A stretch of DNA of 54,516 nt, taken from contig NW_019091457.1 of assembly GCF_001949145.1 (NCBI RefSeq), forward strand, positions 893,141 through 947,656, in the 5' to 3' direction. Source of the DNA: Acanthaster planci (taxonomy: Eukaryota; Echinodermata; Asteroidea; Valvatida; Acanthasteridae). Under the pieces are notes generated by a model. The model was not told the origin of the DNA. It searched no databases and worked only from the letters and a program-made list of their open reading frames with translations. Position numbers and translations under genes: made by a program. Positions 1 through 10,500 of this stretch are shown here, piece after piece; position 1 is the stretch's first letter, and each line of letters begins with the position of its first letter.

Positions 1-729
1 TTCGTCCCTGTCCTGCTCTAGGCAAAGACACCATTAGTACTGAAGCACTAAGGTAACCTCAGTGAGCCTATCGAGCTGTATGTACTGCTGGACAGGGAGT
101 GACTTGAAGCGGAGTCGCATGCATAGTGTTCCCCACACCCGATTTACCCAAGCCAGGGAAGGAGAGACTGTGCAGTCGAGTCCAACACACCATCTGCACA
201 TAGCCAACGGCCCTCAGAGTTCATCCAAGCCCCCTCGAACTGCAGTCCTTCAACTGCAGGCTCCCCAGCTTAGTGCCAAGTGAAGCAAGGACAAGTCATC
301 CCCAACTTCAACGAAACTTCAAGCTACGCCCTTTATTTATTTTATTGTTAATTAATAATTATCTTGTGCGAACAGAATCCCTGGGTTTTTCTTGTTGTTT
401 TTAAATATATGTATCCTTTAGATTTAGGATATCTCTATTTTCGTACAGCGTGTGAAAACCTTTCGCTAACTTAGCCGGAAACGCACTAATCTCCACTGGT
501 TGGCTGACAATAAAATGGCGTAAACTAGTAAACAAATAAATAATGTAAGCAGGTGTCATAATTTTCATATTATGCCCGCTACACATTGCTGCATCAAAGA
601 AAATACTTGACTTACAAGAAGCGATGGTCGTGACAATATTAACCTCAATATGGATATCTTTCAAGTTCGTCCTTCTTAAGACCAATATCGGTGGATCGGG
701 TCTAATCGAGCAAAGTGTCTTTCACGCAC
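1..729. other. Region left of SULT-A exon 4, no gene recognised
   Basis: This stretch would be intron 4 of SULT-A. I searched the minus strand for the expected fifth exon (a D-L-K/R-G-S-I start and an L-R-K-G end, as in the other copies) and did not find it. The equivalent intron in the paralogues is about 0.2 to 1.6 kb long, so exons 5 and 6 probably lie beyond the window edge. Short open frames here show no family resemblance. Confidence 0.5.
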
Positions 730-2439
730 CTTGTGGAGATCTTCGTACTTCACAAACAGAAAATTATCATCGTCCCGCCGGTTCCAGTAGCTGAGCACGT
801 GGTCGAACCAACCTCCGAATGGTACTGCAAATGACAAAAGGGAAACGCAAGGTAACACTTGTATACAGTGATCGCATGACATTATTGCAGAGTTATTGCA
901 GTGGCTGAGGACACAACACACCTGCTATCAGAAGTCCTGGTACTTAGTTTGCCGTGCAAATGCTGACAAATAAACATTTATTGTGATTAAAACGTGGAAA
1001 AGGAGAAAAAGTGTACGGCTTAGGAAGAAGACGCCAACTAGGATTCCGGACCGAACTGCAGAACCATAACTACACCACGAACTGAGCCTTGCTTTGTTCC
1101 AACATGGAAGTGACTTTCTATCTGGAACTTACTTTTGCTTAGGCAGAATGCCCAGAGTAGTTCACTAAAATTCCCAAATGACGCCAGCTTGTACCAAGAC
1201 ACAAGAACGTCCTTTGGGTTTCGGGCTACGTACACCACCTGCGAAAAAAAGCAGGAAGAAAAAGACATTGCAGGAATGCATTCATGTACCTGAGTCAAAC
1301 ATGAATGTCTTAGACTGGAATGTCCTGTACATCACCTTGGGATGCTTCGTCAAGACTTGAGGCGGCAGAAACCGTTCCAGGCAATGGCTAACCATGAGTC
1401 TCGGCGACTTCATGGCAGAGTAAATCTTGTATCCGGGGGTCGCACTTTCGATATCCTTGGGGTCATCTGTCCGTGTGAGCTCCAAACCGGTAGAAATGAA
1501 AGTACGATCGAAATCTCCCCTTCCGTCCTGGAGAATATACTTGAGTATTTCACTCACCCAGTGAGTTCCTTTTATGGAACAAAACAAGATGTACACCGGA
1601 ATGAATGAAGCTTATTAAATGCGTGTAAAAAACATTACGGAAAGCTTTCCCAATGTTTTGAAGAGTTTTTCCAAGTTTGTCTTTCCAATGACATTTCTCT
1701 TTGTTCCCTGTTTCCTCGTTCGTTTTGCATCGAGGGCTAAACAACTTGAAAGCTTTCATCAACAGAACGACCAACGAGCTGTCCATATTCTTTACTTGGA
1801 GGTCGATGCCAAAAGCCACCAGTAATTGAAAACGTGCACCAAAGGTGACATCCTTGCGACAAAACCGTCATATCTATCTCGAAATAGAAACAAAAGAAGT
1901 AAATAGGTGTACAGTACAAAGGATGCATATTCAGTACATAACGTTAGGAGATCAATGCTAGGTACGTGTTTGATTGTTGTAAATAACCTCCGTCTAATTT
2001 TTTTCTGTCACTGCAAAAACGGCGGTCTTTCGATTCAATTAAACCATTCAAATGAACTTAGTAATGAACCACCGCATTTCAACGTTAAAAACACCTCTTA
2101 TACGTACATGTATATGTACAGTATATGAACAATTCACACGGTGTTATGGCACAGCATACGGAGTGATGAGTAGCCAAAAGTTTTGCGCTGCGCTATGAAG
2201 ATCCGACAGCCCTTACCTGATCGCGGATAGGTGACGACGAACACGTCATCGTCGCGAACCTCAAAAGTCCGCAGGGCCTCGAGATTCGACTTTAACACAT
2301 GAAACGGAAACTTGACCCCGTCCACGACATGAATGCCCGCCATTTTGTGGATTGCCACCAACTCCTCTTCGAGCTGTTTGTGGGTTTTGCCGTTGATCAA
2401 TTCAGGCATCATCGACTGGATTTGCTCAGTAAAACTCAT
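730..2439 (-). CDS. Cytosolic sulfotransferase SULT-A, exons 1-4 (3' end outside window)
   Basis: Cytosolic sulfotransferases transfer the sulfonate of PAPS to hydroxyl or amine groups of small molecules. Exons read 2217-2439, 1336-1568, 1133-1238 and 730-824, each with GT donor and AG acceptor, in phases 1, 0, 1, 0. The start at 2439 gives M-S-F-T-E-Q, matching the paralogues. Exon 1 ends in the PAPS loop Y-P-R-S-G, continued by T-H-W in exon 2. Exon 2 also carries the S-H-C segment with the likely catalytic His. Exon 3 opens with [10 protein letters not shown] and its PAPS-binding Ser (V-L-V-S-W). Exon 4 holds F-G-G-W-F-D-H-V and K-Y-E-D-L-H-K. The loop Lys is Arg (residue 73). Exons 5-6 with the R-K-G-x-x-G-D-W-K-N motif are not in the window. 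The frame is intact throughout, so I take this as a functional gene cut by the window edge rather than a pseudogene. Confidence 0.88.
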
Positions 2440-5400
2440 GACGGCGGCTTTTTCTCCGCTGTTTGATCAAACGTGTGCGATGGCTGCTGCTGCACGACGG
2501 CTTGCAGTCACACAAACGAAATCGTACCGCCACAATGATGGTTCGCGCTCCACCCGTTGGCTCTGGGTATGCAAAGCACAATGTTAACAATGCTTATAAT
2601 TCCCAACATGAACCTTTCTGGTGACAACATAGTTATGATGCTCTTTGTACGCTGCTTGCGAAGCACAATCACAGAATGAGTGCATGTGACGTAGACATCA
2701 GACAGACAGGCAACACCAAGGTGACCTGAACTTATATTATTCCTATACTCGAATGCAAAATCCAGGGATGGGTGTATATGTATAGTATTCAAAAGGCGAC
2801 CAGTTTTTAAAAGCCATAGGCTGCTTTGTTAGGGGAAAACGTACCGTCACCATAAACAACCATTCGCAGGGCGAATGGCGTGCTTTAGCCGAAAGCGTGG
2901 CCACACTCCATTTATCATAGTGAATCAACATGGACCCCAAGAATGACTGGGAACTTATGCAAGAAGAAATTATGCATTCATGACGACATCTTAACAACTC
3001 ACAAGAACAAGTTCAATGGTCTATGGTGCAACTTTCACTCCAAAAAGTGTTTTGTGCAACTCTCTACTTCTCTAAAGCAGAAATGTATTAGTCTAGGATT
3101 TTATGACTTGAATATACATGAAGCTCGTAGATTTATTATCAACCTTTTTTGTAGCAGTAAAAGGGAAAAATTTTAAGTCCAATTATCATATTCATGAGGA
3201 TATGTATATTAATTCCTGCGTCACTTCCAAACAAGACATTCTGTTCCAACTCAATATTTTGTGTGGGCGATTTTAGCAGTAAACATTCCCAGCAATAAAG
3301 GATAAAGTAACGACTATGGCAGATACAAACAAAAATGAACTTAGTCTAAAAGGGTATTTCAGGTCATTTACTCAAATATTATACTTCCTTTGATCACGAC
3401 GATTTGAAGTCACTGTTAAATACCTTTCAGATGTCACAAGAGGGCGCAACGGACATTGCATATCTGGGTATCAGTCACAGACATAAATAACCACAACAGC
3501 GGGCGCCGCGCCGGAGCGTATTTTCACAGACGATGCCATTTTCAAAAATCATGGACAAACTCGACTGTCACAGACGTAAACACTAGCGATTTGTGTACTG
3601 AACGAGACTGTCCTGTCAAATTGTCAAAGAGGAACCGCCACAAATAGAGGTAATTTGTGGTATTATTATGTATTTCAATAGGTAAAACCAAACTCAAAGT
3701 ACGCTGGACTAAATTTGTGAGTTGCGATTAATTTTGAGTAATTTTATTCGGCATTTTTGAGAATCATCTCAGGGCAGTCAGAAAGCAGTGGCATGAGCGT
3801 AGGCCAATCGTGCCAATGTTAACTCTGATCTTTCATTTTCCTGTAAGCTGAGCCCTTAGCGACATTAAATTGTAGTAGATACACAAAATTTGTTTCTAAG
3901 AAAAATTCATTTCCTGGTTCCTCCGCTGGCTGGACTGAGATGAGGACTCCTGTATCTTCCTGAGAGTTCTGTACCTTCCACAAACATTAATTGCAGGTGT
4001 CTTTCACATTAAAGTCTTTAATGTGAAAGAAACCTAGAACCACTGTAAAGTAGTTTGAAATCCAATCAAACGTTATCAGAAGTTGTACACAGTAAAATTT
4101 GCAGTGAAAATGATTTATGTGACGCAGGAGTTCTTTTTACAAGTTTATTCGATGAAACAAATGGTTGATGGGCAAGCTACAACAAAGACAGTGAAGTAAA
4201 GTAAATAGTACATGTGTGTAATGTTGTAAAATTTAATAATAGTAAATGTCAAATTACCTAGATAGTAAATGGAAACATGCAAAAGTTAAAAAGGGAAACC
4301 AATTTCAAGTAATACAAGACTACGTCAAGTTAAACCAAATAAACCCTTAAATCAAGTCCTGTCGAGAATACAGATTCTTAGTCTAGGGAAATAAACTGAC
4401 AGAGTAAATTAAGTACAGTGAGGAAAAAAGCAGGGTCCTTGGTCAAAGAAAACTTGCTTCCTAATTCACCTGATTAAATATTCGCAACAGTCTAAGCAGA
4501 ACAGTCAGATTGCTGGTCAGTGTCCTTTTGAACAATAAACAGTGGACCAAAATTCTAATAAAAGTACATATAAATGAGCTAGGGAGTAGGCTTATTACCA
4601 GAGGACCATGGTAACAATAGAGCCTGAAAGTAAAAAGGTCACTCAGCGAGCTTCCGGAACCCTCGCGCGGTCCTCTTATGGAGATTTTACATTGGGCCGT
4701 CGTATCACGTTCGATAATTTTTGGAAGAATGATAACTGGAACCCCCCCCATGAAACACTCATGTTGGAATTCTACCTTTGACCCAGTCGCACTATGCTGC
4801 GACATGCCCTTGACGCGCTACTCCGTAGCACATTTGCAACTTTGTCACCTTCCCGGCCCCAAACCTGTCTCCGAGTCAGTCTTACTTTCAGTCACACATA
4901 TGACCCCTACATTCGACCCACACAGCCTCCCAATTCATACCGTATGTGTCCCGCCAAACCACACACCGAAAGCCTGTGTCCGGTCACGGCACGGCGAGGT
5001 CAGTTACCTCCGCTCACTCACAGTTTTACCCCATAAGAATTGTGTAGATTTCCTGGCCATCCCGAGACCAGCAAACGTTGTACACAACTCGATGCAGGTA
5101 CCGAGAAAGGCTCACCCTTTCCTTTCTCTCGTTGACCAAGCCCCACGTAGCACACCCACGAGCAGCCTTTCACTATCTCGCTCCCAAACTTTCGCCCTTA
5201 TTCATCGCTAATCAGCACAGACCAAATCTGCACAAAATCCCCGTAGAATTTTCTTCCGTAGACTTTCTACATATATGAATTATTCATAACCACCCCAGTC
5301 CAGTGCTTTCATAGGCCAAGACGAGCCCGAAGTCTATATAAAGCGACCAGCTCTTGCACCTCGAATCGCGGGTTAGCGTAGCAGATCTTTCTTCGCTTTG

Positions 5401-7545
5401 CGCCAATGAGGCCCGGGTTCAAGTCCCGGCTCGGCCCAGGCTCTAAGTGCATCAGGTTTCCAGTCCTCCTGCCTCTAAAACTAGACCTTCTTCCTAACTC
5501 CGTAATGTGATGCTGATTAATAACGGTTATGAATAAAAGCATAGTTATTCGCGCAAATAGCCTGAGTGGTTGAAAGCGCCATTAAAACAAAACAACAACA
5601 CCTGGAATCTGTCATTCCTGAGCGGGCGGCTTTGGGGCATCAACTCATTGACAGTTCGTGTGGTGTATAGCTCCTCCATGAATAATCAATCATCACTGTC
5701 ACTCCCGAATAAACAGCTTAGATTAGGGACTAGCTATACTCTGATTATTGTTTGTCAGTCTTTGGAGACTTGAAGATGCTTGTCGATCTGCCGAACACTG
5801 AGTGTGAAAGTGGCAAAAGGCCCACCACACAGGCCACACTCATGGACTCAAGACCCTAGCTAGCACGCATGTTCGGTCCCCGTAGACTGTGCATGTATTT
5901 AGTTTGTGTATTCGCGCATGCGCAATAGTGACATAATGGTCGTCGGCCTGAAAAATTATTCTAGCAGACGACGCATATCGGTGGTGGCCCATGTGAGGAA
6001 TTGTCCTGCCATTTCCCTTGAAGACCTCGTGTGTGAATAAATTGCCAAGACACTATCAAATGGTTATATTTAATAGCTTCTGGTAAGAAAAATCGCCGGA
6101 AAATAATCAAAGACAGTGGGAAATGTCAAAGCATAATTATGAAAAATTATCGGTTTTTTTTTACCTAGCTTTGTGTCTAATTTTCACAATTTTGCCGAGT
6201 TTACCTTCAAATAACATTGATGCCACATGAAAGACTAGTAACTCTTGTGTACAAAAAAGGTTATTACTTCTCGGAAGAAAACCGTATTTTGAAATTCACC
6301 TCGTTTTTCATTGGGACCCATTTTCGTCATTTTCCCTTTTTTTTTAAACTTACTTAGTGCTCAATTTTCACACTTGTGTCAAATTTCCCTCAGATCTTCA
6401 GTGATACTGTCGGGAAGACCAATAATTCTTTTTGTATATGACAGCTCATTTTTTCAAGATCGAGAGCCATTTGTCTGAAATGCGGTTGGTTTTTCACGTG
6501 GGTTCAAATTTCCGCCGCGCTCTGAGTTTGGCAGTGGTCAAAAATGAGATGTCCGGATTTTGGGCATGGTGCACACGTACGCGTAAACACCCTGGATACG
6601 AGTGCATTTGGGTACGAGTTGGCCTACTGCATTGCACGAACGCGTACAATCACGTCAAGTTGTCCAACTAAAAAGGCACAAACAAAAACATTCCGTTCTC
6701 ATTCATACGGTTTCCTTCTTGTATGATACTTTCTCATTAGAGCATTCCATGATATTCCTCACCATTAACAAGTAGAAATGTCAGGGAAAACCTAGCAAAA
6801 CTGAAAAAATCCCCTCTAAAATGTTGCCTTTACTTCCAACTTCTGACTCTGTTACTTTGGAGGTACGTGACAAAGACGGGTAAAACTTTGGAAAAAAATT
6901 TATAGTTTTCAAGTTTCAGCAAAAGGGACTTTGAGTGTTTAAATTCTAATCGGTTGGGAAATGAGTGGCAAACAACTTTATCTGAGCTTGATGTTGATCG
7001 ATTAGTTTTGGGATCCACCTGCCCGAGTCAAAGAGCTGGCTTCTGGCAGTGTAGTGGGATTCGGTGCGCATGCGCACCAACTAAGCGAGGGGATATGAAC
7101 ATAGTACGTGTCAGTGGAAGGCTGTTGCTAGGGCAACCAGTGGGTCAGCGATCTAAAGCTTAAAGGGGCAGTGCACCGAAAGTGCATGGTCACATTAAAA
7201 AAAAATAAACTTGTGAGACTCTTGATTGTGCATAATTATATTTGTGAAGATTTAAGCATTTGAATATAAAGTTTATTCGTGTTTTTATTTTGGCTGATGC
7301 TGTCTATAAGGATCCGAGGTCACCATTCCAAATAGAAAAGCTAACCATTTTAAAATTTGTCAAATAAATGATGGCGCTGTTGCCGTGATGCTACTGACGA
7401 GTAACCACAAAATTAATAAACTGTCGCAACGAATTCCTTTCCATTTTCTCCCCCATTTTACTGACATTGGGGTGTCAGATCATCGCAAGCAAAAGGAAGA
7501 ATATGGTAGAGTATTTGCTTTCAGGGTGCACTGGAAAATTGCTTC
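2440..7545. other. Intergenic between SULT-A start and SULT-B end
   Basis: This is upstream of SULT-A and downstream of SULT-B. No exon of a recognisable family was found on either strand. The longest open frame (4678-5211, plus strand, 177 codons) is rich in Pro, Ser and His, matches nothing I recognise and overlaps another frame, so I do not call it a gene. It includes a TATA/AATAAA pair with a pol III-like box at 5330-5540, listed separately. The rest is AT-rich unique-looking sequence. Confidence 0.6.
5330..5540 (+). repeat. Possible retroelement fragment (LTR-like or tRNA-derived)
   Basis: A TATA-like tatataaa (about 5335) is followed some 200 bp later by aataaa (about 5532), the spacing expected in a small LTR. 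Inside it, tagcgtagcag (5374-5384) resembles a pol III A box. The segment ggttcaagtcc (5416-5426) is a good B box and forms a perfect 5-bp T-arm (CCGGG/CCCGG). A second tRNA-like string, tagcctgagtggtt, follows at about 5557. A full tRNA cloverleaf does not form. I cannot decide between an LTR remnant and a tRNA-derived SINE. Confidence 0.3.
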
Positions 7546-10500
7546 CTAGATCTCAAAGTCAAACTCTAAGCCGGTCCCTTCCATTCTCAGGGCGTAGACC
7601 TTGTCAAAGAGGGCGCTTTGTGCCACCGTGAAGGTGTTCTTCCAGTCACCCACTTGCCCTGTTATAAGAGAAAAGAAGTCTTCTCTGCAGCTTTAATGCT
7701 CCTCCTTCAACGATCTCAGTGTTTTTTGAGGACTTTTTCATCCCCAAGTGAGGATACTATATAAAAAGAACACAGCCATTTGAATGCAGAAACAACAAAA
7801 TGTTTATACAAGAACATGGTCAGGTATCTTTGTTCCCTACGCGTGATCTCACCCTTTCTTAAATATGGTTTGTTCCTCAGGGAGTGAGTCAAGCGTTTCC
7901 CTTCCTCGCCCAGATTGTCCTCCAGCTGTTGATAGGTGCTCTGCATCCCGCTAAAGGTCACGCTCTCCACGATGCTGTCAATGATGTCATCGGGCAGATC
8001 CTTCCCGACATGCTTGGCGATTTTACATATGGACCCCTTGAGGTCCTGGGAAAAATAATCGGGGTTGAAGCATTTCCTTTTCAATAAGCTTTGAATTTGG
8101 TTTTTCCCGTCCTGCACACTTGGCCTAATTCTCTCTTCGTTATGTCATCTCAAATCCTTAGATTATATCTCCAGCGCAAAGTCCCGAGCAAACATCTGTG
8201 AAATCAATATCAGCCATTACCAAATGAGAAGATGGTTGTTCGTGGGCCTAAGATGGTTGTTCTTGGGCCCAAGGTTGTTCGTGGGCCTATAGATAGAGTG
8301 ATTTTTTTTGCAGCGCCACCTGCGACATTAACACTTAAGGATGTTCATACCTATTGACATCAATACGGACTCATACCAGGCCAGACCAAACCATTCTACA
8401 AGACAACACGTAGCAATCTCCTTCATCAAACCATCCGCACATAAACATGATAAAGACTGCTACAAGTTCTCATTATTGCCAATAACTTTTGCAGAATGGA
8501 ATAAATTACCACCGGAAATACGTCACGCACCGAGCATTGCAATTTTCAAGTCGAAACTTCAATCTCTCAATATAGGTGATATCATCAGGGGGGGCTCACT
8601 TTATGTAAATATCTGCTCAGTCACTTCGCGCCCGCATATTACATCCCTGATAAGGAGATTATGCACTGTTCCACCAGAACCAGAAGCTAACGCCAACAAG
8701 TACGTGCACTCTGTTGAAACATGGAGCTATTGGTTGACTAGATCAAAAGGGCGAATTCCGACGCGTATGTTTCGTGACGTCATTTTTGCTGATGTGTCGA
8801 CTCCACCAGAGGTATGAATTTGTATTTACCCAACTGCACATGGAGTTTTTAGCTCAGTGTTAGAATGATAACGCCACACTGAACAAATTATGCCATTGAT
8901 ATGCACCACACGGGAAATGAAACGGAATGGCTTTCACAAAGGGTGCGTTCGATTAGCTTACACGTGTAAGTCAAACTTACACCAGAGCGTTCGTTTAGCC
9001 ATCACGTGATCTTCCTGCCTGCTCTGGTGTCAGCCACCACTATCCCAGCTGGCGAGCGGGTCTGTGGAGGCTGCCCGAGTGTAATGACGTCACGGATGGA
9101 CTGTTCGTGCATATGGACATGATGGAACGTGGCGGGGACTTGACCTTTTTCCCAGAATGCCTTGGCGAATACACTGCAGCGTTCGATTCGCCTTATTTCG
9201 AGGCTTCCCTTGCGTGTAACACTGGTGTATTTAGGGAAGCTAATCGAACACACCCTATATAGAGCATGAACGCTCGAGTTTGACCGTATCAGAGCAAGCG
9301 AAGCTTGTTATACCCACCTTGTGAAGATCTTCGTACTTCACGAACAGAAAATTTGCACAGGCACGCTGCCTCCAGTAGCTGAGCACGTGATCAAACCAAG
9401 ATCCGTAAAAAACTGAAGAAACACAGAAATAATCGAAATACATAAATTGAAAACCAGTACAGTCAGTACATGCACACGTAGCCATGTTTGGCCACAATTT
9501 ATGCACTAGCACTAGTATCTAGCTTCAAGCAAAACAAACGAACAAACAAACAACCCAACAACCCAACAAACAAAAACAAACAAACAAACAAACAAACACC
9601 CCAACAAACAAACAAACACCCCAACACCCCAACAAACAAACAAACAAACAAACAAACAAACAAACAAACAAACAAACAAACAAACAAACAAACAAACACC
9701 CCAACAAACAAACAAACAAACAACCCAACCACCCAACAAACAAACACCCCAACAACCCGACAAACAAAAAACAAAAACAATCACATGTGTCAAAACAATG
9801 ACGAGAATCAAACTTTGGTAAATTCCGATCCAGAGCCCTACACGAATATCTGCCTCGAGCGAAAGCACCCCTTCATCGATTGAAAAGAGCCATAATAGTC
9901 AGGGTGTTCGTTTTGTTGGTAGCGATGCGGCCGCAACGCGTGCATTTTCCAGCGGCGTTCGTGAACAAGCGAAGTGCAGTTCCGACCAAAAGAGCCTCCG
10001 TTGCTAAGAAAGTTGCACCCTCTCTTGGTCCAGCTCGAGGCCCATGTGTCAAAAAATCAGAAAAGCAAAATGCTCGTCCGAGCTTCAACAAACATTTCAG
10101 CTGTGCCAGATGCCGAAAATCCAAAGCGACCAATCGACAAGTCCCATCCGCCACAGACAACGAACTCATTAAGTCACAAACCTTTTCAATGACTTCAAAT
10201 TCGGCATTTAACAGCAATATTTTCTGCCAAATCTTACATTTGCCCTGGCAGAATGCCCAGACCTTCTCGTCAAAGGTCCACTGTGGCGCCATATCTACAT
10301 TGTGGAGCCAAGACTTGAGTACGTCCTTTGGATTTCGTGCCACGTATACCACCTATAAAGAAGGCAACGGAGAAGAAGTCATACTTATTCAAATGGTTAC
10401 GGACTGGGCTTGTCTCAATTTGACGAAAAACATTTGCAAGCAGAGTTTTTTATTTTACTAAGGACAAGAGTCTCTCCCATGGACGACACAGCGGCACAAT

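Noticed and set aside
4678-5211. 177-codon plus-strand frame
   Set aside because: Low-complexity Pro/Ser/His composition, no domain, overlapping open frames and no splice context that I can support.
9499-9883. Long open frames rich in Cys/Leu/Phe/Val or Asn/Lys/Thr
   Set aside because: They are translations of the (AAAC)n microsatellite in intron 3 of SULT-B, not proteins.
9880-10461. 193-codon plus-strand frame
   Set aside because: It is the shadow of SULT-B exon 3 on the other strand plus an interspersed repeat, with no family match.
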